From positions 1-19,802 of the forward strand of contig CAJMRR010000016.1 of the NCBI GenBank assembly GCA_905215835.1: 19,802 nt of DNA, in the 5' to 3' direction. The notes under the pieces were generated by a model, which saw nothing but the letters and a program-made list of their open reading frames with translations, was not told the origin of the DNA and searched no databases. Source of the stretch: an uncultured bacterium. GTDB lineage: Bacteria > Actinomycetota > Coriobacteriia > Coriobacteriales > Coriobacteriaceae. Shown here one piece after another: positions 1-7,365 of the stretch. The stretch's first letter is position 1; every line of letters starts with the position of its first letter. The position numbers and the translations under genes were made by a program.

Positions 1-2
1 AA

Positions 3-293
3 GCGGTCGGCGGGGCCATTGTGGCTCTTGACAGCGGATTGGGTCATATGAGCGAAAACGCTCCTAGGCGAGCAAGGTGGCGTGAAAGAGGAGGGCATAG
101 GCCTTGTGGCCATGCCCGACGATTGAACGCCAGATTGCCGCTTAGGGGCGTTTGCAGCGTCGGCCGGTTACGGCGTTTGGTAAAACGCCGTAACTATAAG
201 GTCATGCCGCCGAAGTTGAAAGGCAGATTGCCGCTCTGGCGGGTTTGCAGCGTCGAGCCGTTACGCGGTTTGGTAAAACCGCGTAACCACTAG
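3..293 (+). other. Open frame at window edge, possible 3' tail of an upstream gene, doubtful
   Basis: A reading frame is open from the first bases of the window to a TAG at 291-293. It could be the 3' end of a gene starting outside the window. Against real coding: most of it runs through two tandem ~93-bp repeats with covarying hairpins, and the predicted peptide is arginine-rich with no recognisable domain. The repeat offset in the core is 93 nt, a multiple of three, so the frame survives both copies by arithmetic alone. I see no ribosome binding site for an internal start such as the ATG at 48. I regard it as a repeat read in frame, not a supported gene. Confidence 0.15.
108..292. repeat. 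Two tandem ~93-bp units, each with a perfect 12-bp-stem hairpin
   Basis: Copy 1 spans about 108-199 and copy 2 about 200-292. Both contain CAGATTGCCGCT (131 and 224), TTTGCAGCGTCG (151 and 244) and a hairpin (167-194 and 260-287). Each hairpin has a 12-bp stem and a GGTA loop. The stems differ: GTTACGGCGTTT in copy 1 and GTTACGCGGTTT in copy 2, and each right arm carries the matching complementary changes. This covariation indicates selection or templating at the structure level. There is no T-run after either hairpin, so an intrinsic terminator is not supported. Function unknown. Confidence 0.85.
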
Positions 294-302
294 TTTGGTA
301 CC

Positions 303-331
303 TTGACATTGATTTCTCACGCTCCTAAATT
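303..331 (+). promoter_or_regulatory. Sigma-70 type promoter of the MarR-ABC operon
   Basis: TTGACA at 303-308, a 17-nt spacer, and TAAATT at 326-331 form a near-consensus promoter. Transcription would start near 338, about 49 nt before the MarR start codon. It is the best promoter match in the window and sits directly before an operator-like inverted repeat. Confidence 0.7.
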
Positions 332-365
332 GGTTAGGCACAAAACAATTCCTCTACCTAACTAA
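330..365. promoter_or_regulatory. Inverted repeat overlapping the expected transcription start, candidate MarR operator
   Basis: TTGGTTAGG at 330-338 and CCTAACTAA at 357-365 are inverted copies with one mismatch, separated by 18 nt. The left arm overlaps the end of the -10 box and the expected start site, a natural position for repression. Autoregulation by the adjacent MarR protein is the simplest reading. The left half also resembles half of a DtxR/IdeR-type iron box, so an iron regulator is an alternative. Both assignments are inference. Confidence 0.45.
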
Positions 366-386
366 AGAAAGGAGCAGCACTAATTC

Positions 387-893
387 ATGTGCGATGAACC
401 TCTTAGCCTTTGTTCGCACGAGCCCGGCGGCGACCCGTCACAGCCGGCGGATGTACCCGAAGCGGTTAACTCGGAAGACAAGCTTGCCAAGCGCATCCTG
501 AGCGGCCTGGGCTTTTGCGGCCATTACATGCATTTTCATGGCGGAGGCGTGTCCGGCAAGGCGCCCATCATCTGCCTGCTGGCCAAGCAACCCGGCGGCG
601 AGATGTCGCAGCAGGAACTCGGCATGCACTTTGACCTCAAGCCGGGGTCGCTTTCCGAGATCCTGTCCAAGCTCGAGCTCAACGGCCTCATCGAGCGCAG
701 GCGTAACCCCAAGGATCGACGGCAGCTCACCATTCGCCTGACCGAAACCGGTCGGGAAAACGCCCGCATCGACCAGGCGGCCCGCATCCGCTTTAGAGAA
801 CGGGCCTTTAGCGCACTCACCCACGACGAGCGCGAGGACCTCGCCGAAATGCTCGATAAAATCCGTGTAACCTGGGAGGAACTGGATGATTAA
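387..893 (+). CDS. MarR-family transcriptional regulator
   Basis: This 168-residue protein is a winged-helix MarR regulator, presumably a dimeric cytoplasmic repressor that senses a ligand and controls the downstream ABC exporter. The helix-turn-helix lies around residues 72-103, and the wing carries the family hallmark NPKDRR at 107-112 followed by LTIRLTETG. The first ~30 residues are a proline-rich extension with two cysteines. A His-rich stretch, HYMHFHGGG, lies near residues 47-55, in the part of MarR proteins that commonly lines the ligand pocket. The start has AAAGGAG 12 nt upstream, slightly long. The stop overlaps the next gene by 8 nt, so the two are translationally coupled. The ligand is unknown, and export of the ligand by the pump is inference from context. 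Confidence 0.88.
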   Translation: MCDEPLSLCSHEPGGDPSQPADVPEAVNSEDKLAKRILSGLGFCGHYMHFHGGGVSGKAPIICLLAKQPGGEMSQQELGMHFDLKPGSLSEILSKLELNGLIERRRNPKDRRQLTIRLTETGRENARIDQAARIRFRERAFSALTHDEREDLAEMLDKIRVTWEELDD

Positions 894-2700
894 AACCCTC
901 ATGGGCAGCATCCGCGACTATATGAAAGTCACCGTTGCCACGCCATTGCTCGTGCTTGGCGAGGTACTCTGCGAGATGCTGATTCCATTTATCACCGCCA
1001 ACCTGATCGACGCCATCAAAGATGGCGCCACCGTAGCCGAGATGCTTCCCACCGCGGGCTTTTTGGTGCTCATCGCGCTGACGTCGCTTGCTTTTGGCGC
1101 CGCTGCCGGCGTCACCTGCAGCCATGCGAGTTGCGGCTTCGCTAAGAACCTGCGTCACGACCTGTTCTACAAGATCCAGACGTTCAGCTTTGCCAACATC
1201 GATGAGTTCTCGAGCTCCTCGCTCGTCACGCGCCTGACCACCGACATCAACAACGTGCAGCAGGCCTTTATGATGATTATCCGTATCGCCGTGCGCGCGC
1301 CGCTGGTCTTGATCTTCGCCTTTACCATGGCATTTATCATGGGCGGCAGCGTCGCCATGGTCTACCTGATCATCATTCCGCTGCTGGGCTTTGGACTGTT
1401 CTTTATCATCTTTAAGGTGCGTCCCATCTTCTCGCGCGTGTTCCACAAGTACGACGCCCTTAACGAGTCCGTCGAGGAAAACGTCACCGGCATGCGCGTG
1501 GTCAAGAGCTATGTGCGCGAAGACTTTGAGAAGGAGAAGTTCGCGACCGCCGCACGCGACGTCCAAATGGACTTCACCCGCGCCGAGAAGCTGCTGGCCT
1601 TTAACAACCCCATGATGAACATCTGCGTCAACGGCGCGTTCGTCGTCATCATCTACCTGGGCTCCAAGCTCATCATCACGAGCCAGGGCACCCTGTTCGA
1701 CGTGGGCCAGCTCTCCTCGATCTTTACCTATGGCTTCCAGATCCTCATGAGTCTGATGCAGCTGTCGATGATCTTTGTCATGGTGACCATGGCCGACGAA
1801 TCGGCGCACCGCATCACCGAGGTGCTGGCCGCCGAGCCCACGATCGCCGATCCCGCCGAGCCCGTGCTCGAGGTTGCCGACGGTTCCATCGACTTTGACC
1901 ACGTGAGCTTTAAGTATTCCGCGCATGCGAAGCGCCAGGCGCTCGACGATATCGACCTGCACATTAAGAGCGGCGAGACCATCGGCATCATCGGCGGCAC
2001 CGGCTCGGCCAAGTCCACGCTTGTAAACCTCATCGCCCGCCTGTACGACGCCACCGAGGGCACCGTGCGCGTGGGCGGCATGGACGTGCGCGACTACGAC
2101 TTGGACGCCTTGCGCCACCAAGTGGCCATGGTGCTACAGAAAAACGTGCTGTTTAGCGGCACCATCGCCGAGAATCTGCGCTGGGGCGACCCGAACGCCA
2201 CCGACGAGGAGGTCCGCGAGGCGGCACATCTGGCCTGCGCCGACGAGTTTGTCGACGGCTTCCCCAAGGGCTATGACACCTGGATCGAACAGGGCGGCTC
2301 CAATGTCTCGGGCGGTCAGAAGCAGCGCCTGTGCATTGCGCGCGCCCTGCTGCGTCGCCCCAAGATCTTGATCCTGGACGACTCCACCAGCGCCGTCGAC
2401 ACCAAGACCGACGCCAAGATTCGCGCAGGGCTGGCAAGCTATCTGCCCAACACGACCAAGCTCATCATCGCCCAGCGCATTAGCTCCGTGCAGGACGCAG
2501 ACCGCATCATCGTCATGGAGGGCGGCCGTATCGCGCAGATCGGTAACCACGACGAGCTGCTCAAGACGAGCGAGATCTACCGCGAGACCTTCACCTCGCA
2601 GAACAAGATGTCTGCCGAGGGCGAAGAGGCCGTCGAAGCCGACACCGAGGCATCCGCAACACAAGCTCAGACCCAGGAAGGAGGCGAGGCACATGAGTAA
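886..2700 (+). CDS. Heterodimeric ABC exporter subunit with degenerate catalytic residues
   Basis: This 604-residue half-transporter has an N-terminal six-helix exporter domain (about 15-310) and a C-terminal nucleotide-binding domain (about 335-575). Its ATP site is non-canonical: the Walker A is GGTGSAKST (370-378), with Ala in place of a Gly; the Walker B aspartate D498 is followed by Asp499 instead of the catalytic Glu; and the switch His is Gln530. The signature VSGGQ (474-478) is intact. This is the pattern of the degenerate partner in BmrC/LmrC/TM287-type heterodimers. The tail after residue 575 is acidic and Ala/Glu-rich. The ATG overlaps the MarR stop, and the next gene overlaps this stop by 8 nt. 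It likely exports a hydrophobic drug, peptide or lipid from the inner membrane leaflet; the substrate cannot be read from sequence. Confidence 0.93.
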   Translation: MIKTLMGSIRDYMKVTVATPLLVLGEVLCEMLIPFITANLIDAIKDGATVAEMLPTAGFLVLIALTSLAFGAAAGVTCSHASCGFAKNLRHDLFYKIQTFSFANIDEFSSSSLVTRLTTDINNVQQAFMMIIRIAVRAPLVLIFAFTMAFIMGGSVAMVYLIIIPLLGFGLFFIIFKVRPIFSRVFHKYDALNESVEENVTGMRVVKSYVREDFEKEKFATAARDVQMDFTRAEKLLAFNNPMMNICVNGAFVVIIYLGSKLIITSQGTLFDVGQLSSIFTYGFQILMSLMQLSMIFVMVTMADESAHRITEVLAAEPTIADPAEPVLEVADGSIDFDHVSFKYSAHAKRQALDDIDLHIKSGETIGIIGGTGSAKSTLVNLIARLYDATEGTVRVGGMDVRDYDLDALRHQVAMVLQKNVLFSGTIAENLRWGDPNATDEEVREAAHLACADEFVDGFPKGYDTWIEQGGSNVSGGQKQRLCIARALLRRPKILILDDSTSAVDTKTDAKIRAGLASYLPNTTKLIIAQRISSVQDADRIIVMEGGRIAQIGNHDELLKTSEIYRETFTSQNKMSAEGEEAVEADTEASATQAQTQEGGEAHE

Positions 2701-4612
2701 GGCAACGACCGCCGAGCGCGCGCTCAACCGCAAGGGTGGCACCATGTCGCGCCTCATCAAGACGCTCTTTGGCTTCTACCCCGTGCTTTTGCCCCTCGTC
2801 GTCGTCGGCGTGGTGCTCTGCGCCATCATCAACTCCATCGGCGCGACCTTCCTTCAGAGCGCCCTGCAGATTATTAGCGAATCGTGGCAGTCGGGCGATT
2901 GGGAAGCTGCACAGCCCAAGATCGCACAGCTCGTGACCACCCTCGCCTGCATCTACAGCGTCGGCATCCTGTCCTCGCTGTTCTGGAACCGCGCCATGGC
3001 CATCGTCACGCAGGGCTCGCTCGAGAAGCTGCGCGAGAAGATGTTCAACCGCATGCAGGACCTGCCGATCCGCTACTTCGACACGCACCAGCGCGGCGAC
3101 ATCATGAGCCACTACACCAACGACATCGACACGCTGCGCCAGATGATCAGCCAGTCGCTGCCCAACCTGCTCATGACGACCATCGTCATCGTCACGGTGT
3201 TCTTTATCATGCTGTACTACAGCGTTTGGATGTGCCTGGTCATTGTGGCAGGCGTCGCCTTTATGACCTTTATGACCAAGCTGCTCGGCTCCAACTCCGC
3301 GCGCTTCTTTATTGCGCAGCAGACCGAGCTCGGCGTTGTCGAGGGCCATATCGAGGAAGTCATGAACGGCCAGAAGGTCGTCAAGGCATTCTGCCACGAG
3401 TCTGCCGCCGAGGCCGATTTTGACGAGCGCAACGAAAAGCTCTTCGAGGTCTCGCAGAAGGCCAACATGTACGCCAACATCCTCATGCCCATCCTTATGA
3501 ACCTGGGAAACCTGCTCTACGTGCTGGTCGCACTGGCAGGCGGCATTTTCCTGGCGCTGGGCGTGCCCAACCTGAGCATCTCGGGCATGGCACTGTCCAT
3601 CGCCGTCGTGGTGCCGTTCCTCAACATGACCAAGCAGTTCTGCGGACAGATCGGCCAGATCTCGCAGCAGATCAACGCCGTGGTCATGGGCCTCGCCGGT
3701 GCCGACCGCATCTTTGAGCTCATCGACGAGAAGCCCGAGGCCGACGAGGGCTACGTGACGCTCGTCAACGCGCAGGTGAACCCCGACACTTGGCAGCTCG
3801 AGGAGGCCGACCACCACACCGGCATGTGGGCGTGGAAACACCCGCACCGCGCAACCGGCGAGATCGAGTACGTGCCGCTGCGCGGCGACCTGGTCATGGA
3901 CAACGTCGACTTTGGCTACACGCCCGACCACGAGGTGTTGCACGGCGTGTCCGTGTTTGCCAAGCCGGGCCAGAAGGTCGCGTTTGTCGGCGCCACCGGT
4001 GCCGGCAAGACGACCATCACCAACCTCATCAACCGCTTCTACGACATCGCCGACGGCAAGATCCGTTACGACGGCATCAACGTCAACAAGATCCGCAAGG
4101 CCGACCTGCGCCGCTCGCTGGGCGTCGTGCTACAGGACGTGAACCTGTTCACCGGCACTGTGATGGATAACATCCGCTACGGCAACCTGGACGCCACCGA
4201 CGAGGAGTGCATCGCAGCGGCCAAGCTCGCGGGCGCGGATGACTTTATCACCCGCCTGCCCGACGGCTACGATACCATGCTCACCGGCAACGGCGCGCAG
4301 CTGTCGCAGGGCCAGCGTCAGCTGATTTCGATCGCACGCGCCGCCGTCGCCGATCCGCCGGCAATGATTCTGGACGAGGCCACATCGAGCATCGACACCC
4401 GCACCGAGGCTATCGTGCAGGCCGGCATGGACAAGCTCATGGAGGGCCGCACGACGTTTGTCATCGCGCACCGCCTGTCCACCGTGCGCAACTCCGACGC
4501 GATCATCTGTCTGGATCACGGCCGCATCATCGAGCGCGGCAACCACGACGAGCTGATCGCCAAGCGCGGGTATTACTACCAGCTCTATACCGGAGCGTTT
4601 GAGCTGGAGTAG
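2693..4612 (+). CDS. Heterodimeric ABC exporter subunit with canonical catalytic residues
   Basis: This 639-residue half-transporter pairs with the preceding one. The nucleotide-binding domain has a canonical Walker A, GATGAGKTT (433-441), Walker B aspartate D561 with catalytic Glu562, and switch His593. Its signature is the altered LSQGQ (537-541). In a heterodimer, its ATP site faces the intact VSGGQ of the partner, giving one consensus site. The other site combines the partner's defective residues with this altered signature. An extra ~55-residue segment rich in Trp and His (about 357-400) joins the membrane domain to the ATPase domain. The start is set by AAGGAGG at 2678-2684, 8 nt before the ATG. 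An internal ATG at 2744 is less likely. It is the last gene of the operon and is followed by a strong terminator. Confidence 0.93.
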   Translation: MSKATTAERALNRKGGTMSRLIKTLFGFYPVLLPLVVVGVVLCAIINSIGATFLQSALQIISESWQSGDWEAAQPKIAQLVTTLACIYSVGILSSLFWNRAMAIVTQGSLEKLREKMFNRMQDLPIRYFDTHQRGDIMSHYTNDIDTLRQMISQSLPNLLMTTIVIVTVFFIMLYYSVWMCLVIVAGVAFMTFMTKLLGSNSARFFIAQQTELGVVEGHIEEVMNGQKVVKAFCHESAAEADFDERNEKLFEVSQKANMYANILMPILMNLGNLLYVLVALAGGIFLALGVPNLSISGMALSIAVVVPFLNMTKQFCGQIGQISQQINAVVMGLAGADRIFELIDEKPEADEGYVTLVNAQVNPDTWQLEEADHHTGMWAWKHPHRATGEIEYVPLRGDLVMDNVDFGYTPDHEVLHGVSVFAKPGQKVAFVGATGAGKTTITNLINRFYDIADGKIRYDGINVNKIRKADLRRSLGVVLQDVNLFTGTVMDNIRYGNLDATDEECIAAAKLAGADDFITRLPDGYDTMLTGNGAQLSQGQRQLISIARAAVADPPAMILDEATSSIDTRTEAIVQAGMDKLMEGRTTFVIAHRLSTVRNSDAIICLDHGRIIERGNHDELIAKRGYYYQLYTGAFELE

Positions 4613-4732
4613 TTCGGCTCGCCGAGATGGCCGATTTGCCGCTCATTCGTCGGGCATGACCCTAAGGTCAATGCCCTCCTCTTTCGGGGCAAATCGACTC
4701 ATCTCAGCGACCCAAACACAATGCGCCGCAAC

Positions 4733-4775
4733 GAATAAAGCCTCCGCAGCCACACGAGCTGCGGAGGCTTTATTC
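4733..4775. terminator. Perfect 18-bp-stem intrinsic terminator, probably bidirectional
   Basis: GAATAAAGCCTCCGCAGC at 4733-4750 and its exact reverse complement at 4758-4775 enclose a 7-nt loop. The stem has a GC-rich core, with A-rich DNA on the left and TTTATTC on the right, so it can terminate in either direction. It lies 120 nt after the ABC operon stop. Confidence 0.85.
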
Positions 4776-4784
4776 ATGCCGGCC

Positions 4785-4956
4785 GGAAACCGTATCCCAC
4801 TTTTCGGGCCCAAAATGGGATGCCGTTTCCCGCTGGACCCCCTCCGGGAAACGGCATCCCATTTCAAGGGAGTAAACCGGGATGTGATTTCCCCTAACGG
4901 CACCTTTGGGAAGCCGCATCCCACTCTAGACGCACAAAACGGGATGAGCTTTCCCA
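4785..4956. repeat. Six 15-16-bp motifs in strictly alternating orientation, exact 62-bp period
   Basis: The motif GGGATGCCGTTTCCC or a close variant occurs forward at 4817, 4879 and 4941 and reversed, ending at 4799, 4861 and 4923. Same-orientation copies are exactly 62 bp apart in every case. Spacers alternate between 14 and 17 nt and are poorly conserved, while the motif is conserved. The central pair (4816-4831 and 4846-4861) is a perfect 16-bp inverted repeat. Because 62 is not a multiple of three, the open frame seen on the minus strand across it is not a protein repeat. It is not a CRISPR: orientation alternates and spacers are too short. Function unknown. Confidence 0.88.
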
Positions 4957-5051
4957 TGGTGATCCAAGACCAGAAGCATGTCCGATAGCGCGGCCAGGTC
5001 AAGAACAACAAGGCAAGCGTCACGCCAATTTGGACGAGCGTCTGCTGCAGT

Positions 5052-5079
5052 TTGAGGCTGCTGGCCCATATGGTAGAGT
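5052..5079 (+). promoter_or_regulatory. Candidate extended -10 promoter for the GGDEF gene
   Basis: TTGAGG at 5052-5057, a 16-nt spacer and TAGAGT at 5074-5079, preceded by TGG (an extended -10 TGn). Transcription would begin near 5086 and leave a leader of about 60 nt. It is moderate in quality; no better candidate is seen between the repeat array and the gene. Confidence 0.4.
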
Positions 5080-5145
5080 TAACCACCCATGAATTTCAGC
5101 ACACTGCGTGCTACCTGTTCTTTTGTCATTTAGGGGAGTGAACTT

Positions 5146-6237
5146 GTGAATACTTCTGTCGCCAAGAAGGGCGGCCAGGCGGTGCGCCTGCTCATGATGG
5201 TGCTCACGGCAGTTCTCATCTTCTTCTTCATCAATGTTATGCTGCTCGTCTCCGATATCCAGGGCACGGCGCGTGTGGTCAACTTCGCCGGCCTGGTACG
5301 CGGCACCACGCAGCGCATCGTGAAGCTCGAGGACGCAGGCCAGTCACAAGACGACCTGCTCAAGGCCGTGGATTCATACATTAACGGCTTGCGCTACGGA
5401 AGCGACGACCTCAATCTCGTCCGTCTCGACGACGATGAGTATCAGGCAAAAATGACCGAGCTTGCAAATTATTTTGATGAGCTTTGCACCGAGATCATCC
5501 GCGTGCGCGAAGTCGGCTATGAGAACACCGACATCATCTCCATGAGCGAGGAGTTCTTTGGCATTTGCGACGATGCTACGCGACTCGCAGAGGACTACTC
5601 TCAGGAGAAGGCGTCGGCGCTCAACTATCTCGAGGGCCTGGTGATCATCGACATCATGGGCTTGGTGGCGACCTTTGCGGTCGAACTTGTTCGCGCGGTG
5701 CGAACTGCCGCGCTCAATCGCGAACTGCAGAGCAAAGTCTATCTCGACGAAGCCACAGGACTGCCCAACAAGAACAAGTGCGAGGAGGTCTTGGGGCAGG
5801 AGCAGCCTGTCTCCGCGGAGGCGCCCGTTGCGGTGTGCGTCTTCGACCTTAACAATCTGCATACGGTCAATAACAGCTTCGGCCACGAGAAGGGCGACGA
5901 ATACATCCGTTCTTTTGCCCAGCAGCTGGGGCGCGTGGCGTCGGAGACCTGCTTTGTGGGCCGCGACGGCGGCGATGAGTTTATCGCGGTACTGCGGGAT
6001 GCCGACCGAGCCGCTGTGGGATCTTGTCTCGCTCGGATTCGCGCGAACGTGAACGAGTATTCCGAAGTCCACCCCGATATGCCCATCAGCTACGCGGTGG
6101 GCTATGCGCTTTCCAGTGATTTTGATGAACCGCCTACGATGCGCGAGCTCTTTTCTCAGGCCGACAAGAACATGTACGTCGATAAGAACCGCGTAAAGAC
6201 AGCCGAGACAGCCGACCCGCAACGCGAGGACCGCTAA
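5146..6237 (+). CDS. Membrane-anchored diguanylate cyclase (GGDEF) with PilJ-like sensor segment
   Basis: This 363-residue protein likely makes cyclic di-GMP from two GTP at the inner face of the membrane. TM1 spans about 15-35 and TM2 about 163-184, framing a ~125-residue external helical sensor. The sequence just after TM1 (41-60, with ARVVNFAG and QRI) resembles the start of the PilJ/NarX-type sensor family. The GGDEF domain runs from about 200 to the end, with an intact GGDEF at 275-279. The product-inhibition site (RxxD, normally five residues before GGDEF) is absent; the residues there are SETC, so feedback inhibition is not expected. The GTG start is supported by AGGGGAG at 5132-5138, 7 nt upstream. 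It stands alone and converges on the LysR gene with a 16-bp gap. The sensed signal is unknown. Confidence 0.87.
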   Translation: MNTSVAKKGGQAVRLLMMVLTAVLIFFFINVMLLVSDIQGTARVVNFAGLVRGTTQRIVKLEDAGQSQDDLLKAVDSYINGLRYGSDDLNLVRLDDDEYQAKMTELANYFDELCTEIIRVREVGYENTDIISMSEEFFGICDDATRLAEDYSQEKASALNYLEGLVIIDIMGLVATFAVELVRAVRTAALNRELQSKVYLDEATGLPNKNKCEEVLGQEQPVSAEAPVAVCVFDLNNLHTVNNSFGHEKGDEYIRSFAQQLGRVASETCFVGRDGGDEFIAVLRDADRAAVGSCLARIRANVNEYSEVHPDMPISYAVGYALSSDFDEPPTMRELFSQADKNMYVDKNRVKTAETADPQREDR

Positions 6238-6253
6238 ACCCGTCCCAAATGAG

Positions 6254-7132
6254 CTAGTTGAGGAGTTGGGCCATGGCGTTGACGAATTTTTGGACTTGGA
6301 GGGTGGGCTCGAGCGGGTAGTGCAGAAAGACCGGCACCTCTCGCCCGCACAGGAACGGCACGCCCACAAAGGCCGGGTGCACCCCCGACCACGCCCCGCA
6401 GGTGAGCACCGCGTCGCCCTTTTCCTCCGCCTCGTTAAAGAGCGCAAAGTCGAAGCTATCCACATCGATCACGTCCACGCCGCCGTCGGCCAAAAGGTCG
6501 ATGCGCAGGCTGTCCATGGCGTCGTTGCCGTGGCGCAGTACGCGCAGACGCATGCCCTCCAGGTCGGCAACCGTAATGCGATTCTTGCGCGCCAGCGGGC
6601 TCGTGCGCGGCACGTCGATATAAAACGGTACGTTGACAATGCGGAGCTTTTGGCAGGCGTCGCCCCAGCGCGGGGTCGAAAAACTCGACTGCACTACATC
6701 CACCTCGCGACCAAGGCTGCGCATGACGGATTCGCGTTCGTCGTAGAGGTCGCTCACCGGCACGATCTCGAAGCGCAACGATGGCTCCAGCTCGTGTACG
6801 TCCGTCCACATCGACAGCGTTTGGCGCCCCGGGCACATCATCGACACGCCCAGACGCACGGCACCGCCATCGCCCGCCGCGCGTCGGGCACGGCGCAGCG
6901 CGTCCTCGGACTGCCGCATGATCGAGCGCGCGTCGTCCACCAGCAGTGCACCCGCCGGCGTCACCTTGACGCCCGAGTGCGAGCGTTCGAACAGCGTGAT
7001 GCCGAACTCGGCCTCGAATCCCGACACCTGCTTGACGAGCGCCGGGGTCGACACGCGCAATTTTGCCGCCGCACGCGAGAAGCTTCCCAGCTCCGCGGCG
7101 GCCGATATGGCCTCAAGTCGTCGATCGTACAC
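6254..7132 (-). CDS. LysR-family transcriptional regulator
   Basis: This 292-residue LysR regulator has an N-terminal winged helix (about 3-61, including GSFSRAAAKLRVSTPALVKQ) and a C-terminal two-lobe co-inducer domain (about 90-290). I chose the GTG at 7130-7132 because GGGAG lies 6 nt upstream and because the protein then begins VYDRRLEAI, matching the usual LysR N-terminus. An ATG at 7165 would add 11 residues but has no good ribosome binding site. It is divergent from the SDR-MFS-oxidoreductase cluster, the classic arrangement for a LysR activator of an adjacent catabolic operon. The inducer is unknown; by analogy it would be the transported substrate or a product of it. Confidence 0.88.
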   Translation of the reverse strand: MYDRRLEAISAAAELGSFSRAAAKLRVSTPALVKQVSGFEAEFGITLFERSHSGVKVTPAGALLVDDARSIMRQSEDALRRARRAAGDGGAVRLGVSMMCPGRQTLSMWTDVHELEPSLRFEIVPVSDLYDERESVMRSLGREVDVVQSSFSTPRWGDACQKLRIVNVPFYIDVPRTSPLARKNRITVADLEGMRLRVLRHGNDAMDSLRIDLLADGGVDVIDVDSFDFALFNEAEEKGDAVLTCGAWSGVHPAFVGVPFLCGREVPVFLHYPLEPTLQVQKFVNAMAQLLN

Positions 7133-7240
7133 GTCATTCTCCCGTTTTCGCACCCGTGGCCACATGGCGCCACAGGGGGTTATTTTCGCAGGTCACGCGC
7201 TCAATTGAGAAAAAACTGCATCGCAAAGTGTAAACCTACG

Positions 7241-7257
7241 GTTAACGCCATTCTAAC
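7241..7257. promoter_or_regulatory. Candidate LysR-binding site (T-N11-A dyad)
   Basis: GTTA at 7241-7244 and TAAC at 7254-7257 form a short dyad containing the T-N11-A pattern typical of LysR boxes. It lies in the divergent region between the regulator and its presumed target operon. The motif is short and such matches occur by chance, so this is a weak call. Confidence 0.3.
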
Positions 7258-7312
7258 AAATATGCAATTCACCTGCGCAAATGCAAAGCATACGATAACC
7301 AGCGAAAACCAC

Positions 7313-7339
7313 GTGGGTCGGTTAATGGGAGCGACCCAC
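7313..7339 (+). promoter_or_regulatory. 8-bp inverted repeat just upstream of the SDR ribosome binding site
   Basis: GTGGGTCG (7313-7320) and CGACCCAC (7332-7339) form a perfect 8-bp stem with an 11-nt loop, ending 13 nt before the AAGGGA at 7353-7358. The left arm overlaps the palindrome CCACGTGG at 7309-7316. It could be an operator on DNA or a leader hairpin in RNA. The sequence does not decide between them. Confidence 0.45.
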
Positions 7340-7365
7340 CGGGAGGCACAAGAAGGGAAGTTCCT

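Noticed and set aside
817..2121. Long minus-strand frame opposite the first ABC subunit
   Set aside because: Shadow of a gene with clear Walker, signature and membrane features; its translation is low-complexity His/Asp/Gly-rich.
4785..4956. Possible CRISPR array
   Set aside because: Repeats are only 15-16 bp, alternate in orientation, and spacers are 14 or 17 nt. No cas genes are present.
4643..5086. Minus-strand open frame of 147 codons across the repeat array
   Set aside because: It runs through the terminator and the 62-bp-period array. The period is not a multiple of three, so there is no protein repeat, and there is no ribosome binding site or recognisable domain.
7133..7165. ATG at 7165 as start of the LysR gene
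   Set aside because: It adds 11 basic residues without a good ribosome binding site; the GTG at 7132 has GGGAG at ideal spacing and the family-typical N-terminus.
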